Of a DNA stretch of 64,000 nucleotides, positions 21,751 through 34,644 are shown piece by piece. The DNA is from Corythucha ciliata (taxonomy: Eukaryota; Arthropoda; Insecta; Hemiptera; Tingidae). Position 1 is the first letter of the stretch; each line of letters opens with the position of its first letter. Below the pieces are notes generated by a model. It ran no database searches. It saw only the letters and a list, made by a program, of their open reading frames with translations, and was not told the DNA's origin. A program made the position numbers and the translations under genes. Location: positions 58,381,952 through 58,445,951 of the forward strand of contig CM075941.1 of NCBI GenBank assembly GCA_038030265.1, read 5' to 3'.

Positions 21751-22054
21751 TGATAGAGGGTCCGGGGTGAACCCCTCCCCCCCCCCCAAACCGTACATCG
21801 GTACACTTCTGCATTGGGTCTGGCGAAGTCCAAGGAAAAAGTTGGACGTACTCGGATCTTTTCCGACTGCTTTAAGTCCAGAAAATCTGTTAAACCTAAC
21901 TTCAACGTGAAACGCTCATTTTTGGAGATTTTATGGGGCTCTTCGTTATGGTACTCATGCTCCTTCGTTCGTATACTTTTAGCTCTGTGGGGGGGGGGGG
22001 ATTTATCCCTCATATCCCCCCGTACCTACGCACCTGCATCCGAGATCTGGCAAT
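21751..22054. other. Element-end-like sequence with C and G runs
   Basis: A C run at about 21776-21788 and a G run at about 21989-22000 flank unique sequence. It may hold the end of the family A element, but I could not define the termini. Confidence 0.3.
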
Positions 22055-22175
22055 ATTGGAGTTTTTCCTAGCGAAATTTCCTCGAAAATTGGTTTTAAGT
22101 GAGAAAAAACCGTGAATATTGGTTTTTGAGAGAGACAACCCCGCGAAAATTGGGTTTTCAACCACTTCAGACCCT
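22055..22175 (+). repeat. Family C block, short
   Basis: Three to four units with CGAAAATTGGTTTTAAGTGAG and CCGCGAAAATTGGGTTTTC patterns. Confidence 0.6.
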
Positions 22176-25100
22176 CTAAAGGGAGCTCAACACAGAAAAT
22201 TCCAAATTTTTTCTGTCGCCATCAAGAATTAATTTACGTCAAAGAAATAACGTTCTGAGGCACGCCCCGAACTCAACGCTTCATAGGAATTGATAAATTA
22301 CCTTTTTTTTTGGCGTGTATATGCTATTAGCACCACAAGGGAACGTCTCCTTTCGTTTTAATAAAAGAAGAAGAAGAAGAAGAAAAAAAAACAGACTCAC
22401 CTGTAACAAAAAACAAACAAACATTGTTATTAATTGCATACCCAACTTGTAGACAGCTTAGATAAAGTTCTGTGATGAGTGGATAGGACGAGCAAACGTG
22501 GAAGGGCGATGCGGGGAGAGTAAAGTGCAGACTACCCGATCCAGACTGGAAGATACTCCGTCCTAAAATGTCCTTTTTTTTTTTTTCTCCGCTGTCCTTT
22601 CTCCTCTCCCTCGACCATCAGATTTCTCAACCGTGTATGACACAGTGTTAAATTAAAGAATATTAATGGTTTCTAGATAGAATATCAGGGAAAGGACGTT
22701 ATACCTAAGAACGGGGTTGTGTTCTGATGTAAAAGTGAGGCTGTGGGGTGGGGTGGGGGCAGGATTTTGTATAAACAAAGTCGAGGACAAATCGAGTGAG
22801 CCGGGGATCGTTTAATCAGAGCTCTCTCTTTTATTTTCTCTGTCTTTCCAAAAGGTGTTTTTCTGCTTCGTAAAACCAGAAGTCTCTAGGTATAACTTAT
22901 CAAGTTTTGTCGCGAACCTGAAGTGTGACTTTTCTGTAGTTTTAATCCTTTCATAAGTCACTTTTGACAAATAATAAAAAAAAAGAAGAAAATCTTTTAG
23001 AAAATAATTTTTTAAGCCCCCTCTCTCTTATGATGAGTCTCATAAATGCCTGATGGGCCAGGCATTAACTAAATGTCGGGGTGCGGTATAAAATCCAGGA
23101 GAAAACTCATCTCTATAATTTCCTGCGTGAGGTTTAACCCTCCTCCACTTTTATCCCACTAAAAACCGCAGCGCGGTGTATGAGAGTTTTGTCTTAAAAG
23201 GACAAGACGTTGGGGGGAGGGGAGAATTTACGGGGTCTTATAGTTGCAGGGCGGAGGGAAAAAACTTCCTGGTATATATACGCCGTGAGGTTTTTAAAAA
23301 GAATATTTTGAGGGATCCTTTCTCCTAGTTTTTGTTAACAGCCCCCCCCCCCTCTCTCCTCACCTTATTATACACCAGAGCACTAACCGCAGTAATTTAT
23401 TTACGGAGGAGAGAGAAAAAAAAAGTGGGTTCTTATAACCGCGTCTCTCAAATTCTTTTAATTTTTGCGTTAATCCGTACGGGAGATTTACTATGGTGTG
23501 GAGGAGGGGTGGGATTTCGTGAAAAGAATAACAAAGATAAGAAAACGATTGGGTGCAGGAAGGGTTACACAGTAGTCGTGTGCTGATAATATCTGGAGCA
23601 CGCAGCGGTGCCTCAATATTGCTCCCAATCATTAAAGAAAAAAAAAAAAAAAAACTCCTCGTACTAAACAAAGTCTGGGTATTAGTGAACAAGACGTTTT
23701 GTTATTGCTCGAGGCGAAACCGCGCCCCGATCTTATTATTTCTATCACGACGGACGTAGAAAAAAAAAAAAAAAAACTATTTTTTTTATGACATAATAAG
23801 GCGTCGATCATTTTTTTCCCAGTTAAAGGCGGAACTCATTTATTTCTCTATTTCAAGTTTAAAGGCTTCGTATACGTTTAAAATCAATTGACGATGACGA
23901 TGACTTTAAGTGATTCTTGCCGAGAAAGGCAACCCGATCAATGAAAGAGAAGCCTTACACGTTGCTTTGAAAATTAATCGAGGTCCCCCCCCCCCCCCCG
24001 TTCCCATTTCTTTGGTAATTATCATATTACTACGTCCAGTTGGAAACTTTTACAGTTTGCCCCCAGCTCCATAATGACTCAAACGCGTATAGAATTCCCT
24101 TTGAAACGGTTTTAGTTTGAAAATACCGCGATCGTAAATAAACAATTTAAGTAAATTAATCAGCCAGCGCGGTTTTCTACAGGTTGTCAGCGAACGAATT
24201 AAGAAGCGCCGAGTGTTTCTATATAAGACAGCGTTTGCAAACTACTGTCGGGTGACAGGGGTGACCGGGGGTGGGGGGGGGGGTATCACCGTTGCGATCC
24301 TTTGAAAAAGAGAATAATTGTTAAAAGCTACCCGATTGTGGGGACACGCATACCTTTTAGTAATTTACAGCGATGCTATTTCTGAACAAAACGCACCTCA
24401 TCCGAGTGATTTACTTCGTAATTCTGCTGGCACATTTTTTTTTTTCTTTTTTCCTTTTGATTTATTCTCGGAGCACGAAATGGGAAAGAAGAAACACAAA
24501 ACTTGGCTCATTTTTTTTTCTGTTGTTGTTTTTTTTTTTTTTTTCGGTTGCTTTTATACCTGTGGGTGTTCCGACATTCTTCCTCCACAAATCGCGTGTA
24601 GATAATAATGCAACCCAAAAATAAATTTTAAAACCACACAAAAATGTCTAGTTTGATTCGTTTTTTTTTTCTTAAATTTGTTTATGGATTTCTACACCTA
24701 TTTTGGTATTCTCAAGATAAATTAAGCCGGGGATTACTAAGTCAACAAATTCCCTTCAGCAATTATTTCACCCTCGCGTTTTACATTGTTGATTCTTTCT
24801 CGTAGTCAAACTTAATTATTTCAACCAGACATCAAAAGAATAGAACTTAATTTTCTTTTGTTTGGCTTCTGTATACTGCCGTTTGAACTGCCGAATTTGT
24901 TTGTCTTGAATGGTTGAAGGCCTGATCTTCATCAAAATTGAAACCGCTAGCTTTTAAACAAAAAAAAAAAACACAGTTATTAAAAGTTATTGATTGGCCA
25001 AAATTTTCACTCATTACCACGCCAACTCACCAAAAAATAATTATAGTTTTTCATTTCAACAGTGGTTGTCCCATTCCATCACACGGGTTTGTGCAAATTG

Positions 25101-26160
25101 GAGCACAATACCGAAAAAAAACATAAGACACTTTCGTTCCAAACCCCTACCCGTAGCCTCCCACCCTGTAAATTGTGCACACGGAGAAGGGGGGGGGGGC
25201 TGAACGCGAAAACTTTAAAAAGGCTATTAATGGGAATCGAATGGAACGGAGAAGCCACCACTATAGCACCTGAACTCCTTTCAAGTTTCAGGTCACCGCG
25301 TCCATACACACGAGTCAAAGGTATACCTCGTTGAAATAGCAGAAATGATGGTGACGGGGAATGGGGAAGAGGGGGGGACTCAAGGCAACAATTTACTGCA
25401 AATAGAATTTTGGTTGACTCGCCCTTTAAAAAAAAAAAAAGACCTCCAGTATACGAGTTTGTGATACTTAACAGCATCGGAGGTGGAAAGGGCAACAATA
25501 ACGAGATATCGATTTCAGCGGCTTGATCAAAACTTATAAAAGAGTTATGATGGTGAAGTGGGGTGGAGGAGAAGGGGAGGGATGGCTGCTAAAGAATGCC
25601 ACTGGCCCGGGACAGGTAAATTGCACTTCTATCTGTGGACGAAATTCTTTTATAACGAAAATAAGGTAACGACTATACACGCGAGGGGAGGGGGGGCGCA
25701 GCTGTACATCAGGACGATAATTAACAAGATTATAGGACAGAGAAAATCAAATTGATTAAATATTTAAACGGTTCATTAGCGTTTTTTTTTTTTTCGCCGA
25801 TCGAAGATAGCCAGTGTGGAGCCGGTTTGCCCACTTAATGTCCGACAACGAATAGAAACAGATATAAAAGGTACAATTAGAGTGTTTCTTTTTCATTGAA
25901 TTAGACTTTCTTTCTTTTCAATTTCGTATACGAAGACAGTGGGCCTTATAAAAGAAGACAAACGCCGCGTAGTCATTTATACGTGGGCTAACACGGTGCT
26001 TTTCGAGTAATAAAACTAACTATATAATTACCACACCGGAGAGCAAGTGCCTTGCCCTGGCTGGGTTTAAGTGTCCAATGATTGCTAATTGTGGGGCGAA
26101 TACCCGTTCTATATTTTTTTCTCCGAAATATTGCTTTTTTGGATTTCTAATGTTCGAATT
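22176..26160. other. Unique sequence, no gene supported
   Basis: About 4 kb with a GAA microsatellite near 22366-22384 and long homopolymers: T at 22575-22587, C at 23342-23353, A at 23638-23654 and 23760-23776, C at 23985-23999, and a G run near 24272-24283. Short open frames are low-complexity. Probably intronic. Confidence 0.45.
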
Positions 26161-26691
26161 GTGAAATTACCCCGGTCGAGGCGTCAGTTCGAGGCAGAGT
26201 TCACAGTGAAATGGTCCCATCACACGTTTACTGTAAGAAACTAAACAAAATGGTGTGCCAAAAACTGAACGTATTGTGGGACAAAAACGCCTTATATTGC
26301 CCCCAGAATTGACTAAGCGCTGCATAAATGTTAAATTGACACCTGCGCCATTGAATATCCGCATTCACATTACTACATGGGTCAAAAACAGTCTACATCT
26401 GGTCGAAAACTGACTATATCCCTTAGGGGTTTTCCCCAAGGCGGGCAAAGTGGCCTATTTTGGTGACAAACGTACACAATATGGGTCGAAAACTACTACT
26501 GACTAACTAAAACTGACTATTCTGGTCAAAAGCTCCAAAATAATTAACCGAATTATTGACTATCTGCTGTATACATGTCTAAATTAACCCATATTGTGAA
26601 ATATGCAAATTCTAAACTGATTATTCGGGTCGAAAACTTATTATTTGGGTCAAACGCAAAGCCTAATTCGGGCGAAAACTGAATATTCGAG
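26160..26691. repeat. Family D, roughly 20-bp repeat, very degenerate
   Basis: GGTCGAAAACTGACTAT-like units recur at imperfect spacing (near 26400, 26480, 26515, 26620 and 26670). The clean pair at 28342-28390 shows a unit near 20 bp, GGGTCGAAAACTGACTATTT. The block is cut by the element starting at 26692. Confidence 0.55.
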
Positions 26692-28233
26692 CACTGGCGG
26701 ACCTACACCTATCGGAACCCTAAGGCGGAAATGTCTAAGAGGCCCACCGAGTCTCTGTATAAACCGAATATCTTAAACCGAATCAGTATTACCGCTATTT
26801 CTCAATTGTACCCATGAACGAGTGCTTTTTGTCAACTTTATACCCGCAAATTAGCGCTTTTCTCAATTTTGACCGCGTAAATAGTTCTTCTCATAATGTC
26901 AGCCGCGGATTAGCGGTTTTGCCCCATCCCCCATAGCCATGAATTTGCGCATTTTTTCAACTTTATCGCGTTTTTATCCCGCTTTGCGGTGGTTTCGTTT
27001 ATTTCCACGAGTTTGGGCGTTCTCTTCAATTTTTAGCAGAAGATTAGCACTTTTCTCAGTTTTAGCTGAAAATTGGCGTTTTCCTCAATATTAGCCTAGA
27101 AATAGAGGGCTTTTCACCATACGCAATGCACGAGCGATTCTTCTCGCTGTTTTACCCGCGAATTAGCGGGTTTTTTTTAACCAATTGCCATAATTTGGCG
27201 CTTTTTCTCAATTTCTGCATCAAAAGTTGCCTTTAGAAGCCGCGAATGGCGTACTATTCAGTTTTGACGCAAATTAGAATTGTTTTCCTCAATTCTAGCC
27301 ACAAATTAGCGCATTTTTTTTTTTTTTTTTACATTTAAGCAGAGTTGTATAGCGTACCGAACCACGTGAATTAACGAACTTACTAAATTTCAGTCACGAA
27401 TTGGCGTTTTGCGAAATTTCAGCTGTAAATTAGCCATTTTTTCCGATGTTTAACAGTGAATTATCACTTTTTCACAATTTGAACTGAAAATTTGCGTTTT
27501 CCTTAATTTTAGCCGCGCTGATTAGTGATTCTCTACATTTGTATCCGCAAATTTTACGTTCTTCCTAAACTGTATATCAGCACATTGCAAATCAGCGATT
27601 TTTCTCAATATCAACAGTGAAATAGCGTTTTCTGCTAATATTGCGGCGAATTAGCATCTTTTCCTTTCTTTATACTCTAATGGGCGTTGTTTCGCAATTT
27701 CAGTTGTGAATTTACGTTTTTTGCCCAAATTTCAACCTGAAAGTGTCTTTTCTTTGTCAATATTGTAGCGTGTTTTCTCAATTTTAACCGCGTGGTTAGT
27801 CCAAAAACAACACTTTTGCGTTGATTCGCACAATTTATTCGTAGAATGGCCTCCGAGCACCGCGAGTCAGCGATTTTTTCTCAATTTCAGTCTGGATGTT
27901 GCATCACGAGACCACGAATCGGCGCTTTTCACAGTTATAACCACGAATATTAGCGATTTTTGCAATCTTTTAGCCGCGTCAGAAAGGTGCAAATTTCGAT
28001 CAGCACTTAACTGGGCTTTAGGACCTAAAAAAAACTGGGGACACGGTGTATTTTCTCTTTTTAGCCGCGCGTTTTCCTCAAAATAGCCCGAATTGTCTTA
28101 ACTTGAGCCACCAGAATAGCGCTTTCAGGGGCCCAATCGATAACCTAAAAATCATTATTTTTCCGTATTTAAGCTTTTCAGGAGACCCGTTTGATAGGGG
28201 GGGACCCGGTTTGGTCCGCCCCCCACCTCAGTG
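26692..28233 (-). mobile_element. hAT-like element carrying a minus-orientation family A array
   Basis: The left end CACTGGCGGACC and the right end, read on the minus strand, CACTGAGGTGGGGGGCGGACC are related. Family D repeats lie on both sides (to 26691 and from 28262), as if the element inserted into a D block. The interior from about 26800 to 28000 is a family A array collinear with 20145-21750. I could not find matching target duplications, so the boundaries are provisional. Confidence 0.5.
26800..28000 (-). repeat. Family A array, minus orientation
   Basis: Units read TTTTAGCCGCGAATTAGCG. Shared landmarks with 20145-21750 include ACGCAATGCA (27121), an AGTTGCCTTTAGAAGCCGCG module (near 27226) and CACAATTTATTCGTAGAATG (27829). 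The copy here is about 575 bp shorter between landmarks, close to 19 units. Confidence 0.85.
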
Positions 28234-28261
28234 CGCTACTGTATTTGGGTGGCAAGCTATG

Positions 28262-28400
28262 TAGATACCTGGGTGATAAACGTACAAGTTGGTCAAATGC
28301 TGACCTCGGTTGAGAACTGACTATTTTGTGAGGCAAGACTTTCCCGTTTTCTACTAAAAACTGACTATTTGGGTCGAAAACTGAGTATTTCTGGTCACAT
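28262..28400. repeat. Family D repeat, right part
   Basis: The two clearest adjacent copies of GGGTCGAAAACTGA(C/G)TATTT lie at about 28345-28390. Degenerate relatives lie to the left. Confidence 0.6.
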
Positions 28401-28846
28401 TCGCGGAATTCCAATTTTTAAGAACCTGAACCAATCAAACAGGTGGTCATTTTGGCTTTGAGTATGCCAAGCACGCAGAATTTGGATTTTCAATTAGCTA
28501 AAATCACCGATTATAGATTTTGAGTGGGCCAAATCTTCAAAATTGGGGGTCATAATCAGGCGAACCCACGAAATAAGGTTATCAAGAAATGAAAATGGTT
28601 TTAGGAAAGCCATTTTTGATACTGGAAAGTGCCAAAATGCGGGCAATTTCGGTTTTGGACGAATCAAACCTGCGAAAATTGGATTATGAGTAAGGCGCCT
28701 GTATGCCAAATCGTTCGTCGAATTTTCCTCAACCTCAAAGCTCCTTCAAAAACTGGAAAATTAAAAAATAACACGTGATTCCACAGTTTGCGAGGAAGGT
28801 TGGAGTCGAGAAAAATTCGGGGAACGACTTGACAAATGGGCCTAAA
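28401..28846 (+). repeat. Family C-like degenerate array
   Basis: GAGTGGGCCAAATC and AAATTGGATTATGAGTAA-like units, strongly diverged, lead up to a palindrome. Confidence 0.45.
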
Positions 28847-28968
28847 GCCCGCCGCAAATTGAGGCGACGCGTGGGTCACCCAAGCTCAAAAAACAGTTGA
28901 AAGACTATCAATTTTCAACTGTTTTTTGAGCGTGGGTGACCCACGCGTGGGCTCAATTTGCGGCGGGC
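28847..28968. repeat. 122-bp near-perfect palindrome (fold-back element)
   Basis: Two arms of 56 nt (28847-28902 and 28913-28968) are reverse complements with about 3 mismatches around a 10-nt loop. The outermost bases are GCCCGCCGCAAATTGAG, and the inner stem includes ACGCGTGGGTCACCCA and CTCAAAAAACAGTTGAAA. Such arm identity within heavily decayed repeats suggests recent insertion of a fold-back MITE or a recent inverted duplication. No transposase is encoded. Confidence 0.9.
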
Positions 28969-29215
28969 CTATAAGTCCTTTGAAATTCGGATTCGGAGTG
29001 AGCCATGGCCGTGAAATTTGGTGTATGATAAATTGATCCAGGCCTGCGTGAATTTTCGACTTCAGTGAAGGAAGTAAGCGAAATTGATTCCTTCCAAGTG
29101 TCAAGCCCAACTCAATTCGTATTTTAGAGAGCCAAACCCGCGCCAAACTTGTCTTTGATATCAGTCAGACCCACGGAATTTAAATGTCGAGTGAGCCAAC
29201 ACCCTGCGAATTAAC
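28969..29215 (+). repeat. Family C-like degenerate array, right of the palindrome
   Basis: Units such as GAGTGAGCCA and AGAGAGCCAAACCCGCG continue the C-type pattern to about 29215. Confidence 0.5.
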
Positions 29216-31960
29216 CAATCAAACGAAATCGGTCCCATACAGTTCATGATGCTCGCGTTTTTAACGTTATTATTATTCATTCTTAAATGGAGACTCAAGT
29301 TTCATTCCCGAGGATTCTTCCGACCCCCCCCCCCCCACCACCACCAAACCCTTTTCACCAACAATGAACACCATTTTAAACCCTTTCTACACCTCCCAAA
29401 GACACTTTAGGATTATTAATCGCCCTTAATTAATTTTCGTAGGAAACCGCACGAAAGAATTATACTTTGGTTACATCCCCGGAAAGTGGGAGAAGTCATT
29501 GTGATGCAGATAAACTTTTCAAGACCTCCTTCTCCTCCACCTCACCCCTCTTCCTAACTCATTTCCCTTTTTAAAAACCGTGGGGGTGTGGCCCCTTCCT
29601 TTTTATATAAATTACGATGTTGGGGGAGAAAGGTTTTGCTTATACTTATTTCCAGACATTTTATGTTTGTGAGGGTGGATGTTCCAAACAGTGCTAAGAT
29701 TCAACGCCTTTTAAACTTTTGAACGTCATTTTGAAGGAGTCGGGTTGAGAATACTGAGAGGATTTAATGACGCGACCAAAACATGAAATTGGAATGATAC
29801 GAAAAACGAAAGGAAATACTACCAAATAATAACACAATATATGTATAAAATACAAAATATTTGGTGAGGTGTACGCAAAATTGGATTTTTCGGTGCGATC
29901 ATACTTCATGAGATAATACGAGCTTTAAAAATTTAAACAATTAATTAAACGAAAGTTTATTTTACTATTCGAACCCTGTACCAGTCCAACAAGTTCTTTT
30001 CTCTCTCTCTCTCACGCCTTGACTCTATGTATAGTCGACTGTTTAAACGCAATTTGAATAACAAACAAAAACTCGAAAGATATAGTTTATAGATCGGTGA
30101 TGACAGGTTCAAACCTTGAAAATCGTGTGTTTGTCAACAAATTGCGGGCGGGGGGCGGGGGTCTGCTTAAAACGGGCGTGAGGAAATCCATAGAAAAAAA
30201 AAACGTATAGCCGCGGGTTAATAATTTCACTCTAATTAACAGTTATATCGCATAGCGTTGAGATTTTATCGTCGTTTCATGTCTCGAAGACAATTTTAAT
30301 TGAATAAAATAACTATGGAACTCCTTATCTTCCACTTGAAACAAAAAAAAAAAAAAATTGATAAGAAATTCCTCCACCTTTTTTTCAGCGACACCTTTTT
30401 TTCTCTCATGTTGTCCAAACGCGCTCTCCTGGTGACTACTAATTAGAAGCCCTGTACCCAAGTATACAAAGTCCGTTAGAAAATAACGTATCACTTTGCG
30501 TGGAATAAATTTGCACACGCGAAACCCACAAAAGTCACTCGGCTTAATTTAGGGTGCGATACGCGGTCAGTTTTGTATAGGGAGGAGAGGTGAAACATGA
30601 AAATTTAGTTGTTTGCACGCTGTAAACAGGATCAGTGTGACTTTTATGCTTCGTTACGTGTTTGAAATGAAAATGCAGAAAACGCGAAGAAACGAGTTAA
30701 ATGGAAGGGGGTGGGGTGGGGGCTCATTAAAAAAAGATAATCTTTCCCCCCTTTTTTTTTTTGCTAATTCGACCCAGGCGAAACTAAAATTAAACTTTTG
30801 AGCTGTGCGTTACGTTACGTCAAATCGACCTTATCAAAAAATGTTTTCCCCCTCAACGTATAAGACCGCAAGATTTTCGGAAAATTAAGGAAGCGCCGTT
30901 TGCTCTTCTATATTTACGCTTAATTAGAAGCCGGAAGTTTTAACAGAAGTGCAGCTTCATCCCCCACCTCCCCGCTGCACCACGTTCATCCCCCACAATC
31001 CTTGATTTTTATTTTATTTTATTTTTTTTTTTTCGTCGTGTTTAAACGTCGTGCTAAATGAATCGGCGGGCGGCACTAGATGAAAGAACTCAAAATGCGT
31101 GAAGAAGGCCAACTCCTCTTGAAACAAAAATAAATACAGGAATCAACCCCTCCAACCGGGATTTAAAAGGAATAACAGAGACGACAGGGAACGACTTGGA
31201 AAAACCTGCTGGGAGAAGGAGTTTACATATATACGATTGCTCCCTTCCCGTTTCCCGCAGGAGCGCACCCGTCTTTATATCCCCCTACTTTCCCAGCTGT
31301 TGTGCCATTTTATCTCTTTTAAAAGCTCCCATAAGTATTTTTGAAGTCATTCTACAATGTTCGGGGATCACTGTGGCCCGGATGCCCGTTGAAACAATAA
31401 AAGACCGAAAATGTACCCAATCGGCGGCGTGATTCAACTAAAACAGTCCCTGAAGCTGAAATGAACTAAAATCCCTATTTATTTGTTTAGTGTATTGTAC
31501 CAAATTACACAAGGGGACTCAGAATGACACAGTGTCGACAGAATATGGAGATGAAAAAGGAAAACCTAAATTAGTTCTTTTGTAATACGAGTATTTGAAG
31601 GAGACGGGGGAGACTTTTCAAGTTGGAGACTTTTTGAAGGGGCGACGTGAAACTAAGGAAGGCGAAGGAACTCATTAAGGAAACGCCACTCAAGCAGCTA
31701 ATTGCATTTTGTTACTTAGAGGACAATAAAAAATAGTTTTTTATTAAAATTCGAGAATAAACTGCACCCTAATTTTTGTTTTAGAATGCGGATCTTGAAA
31801 AGGTCAGCAGCTGTTGAACAAGCATACGTCGAAAAAGTACATTTTTGCTGTACCAACATTGACAGTTCTATTAGCTGAATGACCTGGTTTCTGGGCATCA
31901 AAGTGATGGCTAGATGTTTCTAGGTTAATTTTACAGTTATTGTGGGAGGTAGACAGTCGT
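29216..31960. other. Unique sequence, no gene supported
   Basis: AT-rich, with a C run at about 29324-29337, A and T runs, and a TTTTA-rich stretch at 31008-31033. No recognisable exon. Probably intronic. Confidence 0.45.
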
Positions 31961-33057
31961 TTCTTTACGGGCACTGGACACAAACGAGTCTGAATAGCCG
32001 CAATTTCCAGGCCGCATGCGAGCTACTTGGAGGCAAAATGAGCTAAATTTTCATGAAATACACCGAGGCCGCGAGAATTTCATGTATTCAGTGGAAAATG
32101 GCAAAGTATATCCTCGACTTCGACAGATTAGAGCGTTTGTATTCAACCGAGGAACCATTTGGGGGGCGAGGAACCGTTTTTAGCGAGGAACAGCTAAAGA
32201 TTTTTTGGAAAAAGCACACAATTTTATACGCACCGTTTGATGAAAATCGGTGCAAACCGTCCAATTTTTCCATTTTCAAGCCGCGAATCGTCAGTCAAGC
32301 CACTTTTTAGCGAACGAATACGGTCCTGTTTTATTCATTTTCAGGGCACGAATTCTTGTCCTTGCAGCCATTTTTAGTGGGTGGGGAGGGGAGGACGAAT
32401 ATCGTCACAGTTTGGCCAATTTTTTCTACGTGATTAGTGATATTACTGATTACCCACAGTCAACACGTTTTAAAATCGCGAGAGTTGTCTCAGTTCATCT
32501 TGGGCCGCGCCTATGCAAGGTTGAGTGGCGGGGGGGGGGAGTCGAGGTCATTTGGAGACAAGATTGAATGGTCATTTTTATTATTTTTTAAGGGCACGAA
32601 AGGGGTAGTCATCAGTTTGATTACTTTTCAGGGAATGAATCGTCGCCGGTTTAGCCATTTTGAAGGTCCGAATGATAATTTTTGCTACTTTCAGGGTATG
32701 AATTTCAGTTTGGTTTATTTTCAAATGCAAGAATTGTCAATTTAAGCATTTTTTGAAGCCATTGGGACGCGCGTAGAGTCATTTTTAGGGTGCACGTAGT
32801 CAGGTCAGCCATTTGGAGGGAGAGTTGAATACTCAGCTTTGCAATTTTTAAGGTGTGAATGGCCAGGTTGCCATCTAGAGAAGGCAAGAATTGCGAGTTT
32901 GGCTAATTGGAAGTTTGGGCATTTTTGAAAGTTGCAGATTAGTCATTTCGGTTATTTTTAGGGCTTGCGAATCGTCAGTTTGTCTATTTTTGACACGCGA
33001 ATGGTCAGTTTCGTTATTTTTTGGGCGTACAGAGTCAGTTCCAGCATTTTCAAGGCA
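31961..33057 (+). repeat. Family B 30-bp array
   Basis: From about 32270, units read GCGAATCGTCAGTTTGGC followed by CATTTTTAGGGC. The first 300 bp are more decayed. The array stops at element-end-like sequence (CAGGGGCGCGTAGCC at 33056). Confidence 0.78.
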
Positions 33058-33098
33058 GGGGCGCGTAGCCAGCCCGTAATCAAGGGGTGGGCAGCCAG

Positions 33099-34054
33099 CT
33101 AGGCACGGATCCACAGTGGGGGGGGGGGGGAGTGCGCACGTCTAGAGAAAACGTTCTCGTTCGCGGATGAAATCTAGAAAAGGACATTTTGCGGCAAAGA
33201 CGACTGAGGAAAAACACCCATTCAAGGCTAAAATGATGAAGAAATAGCGCTGGTTTACGTTAAACTTGAGAAATAAATCTTGTTATTTGCGGTTGAAAAG
33301 AAAACACGCCAATTTGCGGTTTCACGATGCAAATTCCGAAGCGGAATTAAGAAAAAGCGCTAATTCACGGTTTATAAAACTCTTTTCACTGCTAAAATTG
33401 ACAAAATAAATTGCTCGTTCAATGTAGAATTGAGAAAAATCACTCATTTCCGGCTGGAATTGAGGAAAAACGCCAATTCACGGCTAAAATTGAGAAATGG
33501 AGCCCATTCACGCGGGTGAAATTGAGAGAAGGCGCCAGTTCGTGGTTTCTCAAACATCGGTAAACATTGCGAGAAAGAGCTAATTGACCATTTTTATACA
33601 TATATATGGCAAGTTTGCGGGTGAAATTGAGAAAGAGCGTGACTTAGCGCATACATTTTTGAAAAAAAAGTGTTTATTCACGGCTAAAACTACGGAAAAT
33701 TGTTCGTTCCCCCATGAAATTGAGGAAAAACTGTGTTTTTTTTTGTTTTTTGCGGCTGAAATGGACAGAACGCACCAATTTGTGGTTAGGCGATGCTCAG
33801 TGCCGGCCGTAATTCAAATAGTAAATCAAAAATGCGTTATTTCGCGGTTTTTTGAAACCATTTCACGGTTTTTCGATACCTTTTTACGACTAAAACGAAG
33901 AAAATTGGCTAGTTAATCGAGGTAGAATTGAGAAAAAGCATTGAGTTTCAGTTATAATTAAGGAAAACCTCAATTCGAGGCTAATAACAGGGCTCATTCA
34001 CGAGTAAAATCGGGGGAAAAAAACTCTTCTTGAGAAAAACTGGATCCACGCCTG
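33099..34054 (+). mobile_element. hAT-like element carrying a family A array
   Basis: The left end CTAGGCACGGATCCA and the right end on the minus strand CAGGCGTGGATCCA match well. Flanking octamers GCAGCCAG and TGGGCCAG match at 5 of 8 positions, so any target duplication has decayed. The interior has a G run just inside the left end (33118-33131) and a plus-orientation family A array from about 33150 to 34035. There is no coding sequence. Confidence 0.6.
33150..34035 (+). repeat. Family A array inside the hAT-like element
   Basis: Units follow CACGGCTAAAATTGAGAAA, some with wider spacing. Short frames overlapping it are repeat artefacts. Confidence 0.82.
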
Positions 34055-34319
34055 TGGGCCAGCTTCACTGGTGAAAATATCAGATTCACCATTGCCTTTT
34101 TCCAGGCTTTATAACAGGAGCTGGAGGTTAGAATCACGTCAGTTCACGGTCATCAGAGACTAAATTGCACAGAAACGGCCACTATATCCGTCAAAAAATA
34201 AATATCTGCTTGGAAAACCGTCGTTTGTAGCCTTCTATTTCGGATTTTATGTCGAAAACCTGAAACTTTCCTCTCCCACCATAATTTGTCTAGATGGCAC
34301 AGTGGTGTAAATGACGATT
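34055..34319. other. Short unique stretch
   Basis: Sequence between an A element and a C block, with no feature I can name. Confidence 0.35.
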
Positions 34320-34530
34320 TGAGCTAGCCAAAACACACGAAATTTGGGCGTCGAACCTGCGAAAATGGGATTTTAGTGTGAAAAATCGGTTTCCAAGTTA
34401 AGCCGGCCCTCGAAATCGGTTTGTCAGCAACAAACATCAGCGAATTTTTGGTGAAACCGATAAGCGAAAATGTGTTGTTTTTTTTTAGTGAGAAAAATCC
34501 GCAAAACTGGTTTTATAAAGAGGAATATAA
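34320..34530 (+). repeat. Family C block
   Basis: Units such as CGAACCTGCGAAAATGGGAT and CCTCGAAATCGGTTTGTC, interrupted by a T run at about 34477-34486. Confidence 0.55.
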
Positions 34531-34537
34531 CAAAGCC

Positions 34538-34640
34538 AGATCAGGGATTTTTTGGGGGTGGGCAGCTGCCCCACGAAATCTTCGCTTTTGATTCTAGGGG
34601 AGGGCAGCTGCCTACCCCTAATCCCCGCTGGCTACGCCCA
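34538..34640. other. hAT-like terminus with paired GGCAGCTGCC palindromes
   Basis: GGCAGCTGCC, a perfect 10-bp palindrome, occurs near 34560. A near copy (GGCAGCTGCCTACCCC) occurs near 34603. The segment ends CCGCTGGCTACGCCCATG, whose reverse complement (GGGCGTAGCCAGCGGGG) is hAT-like. It separates a C block from a B block. Confidence 0.45.
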
Positions 34641-34644
34641 TGTT

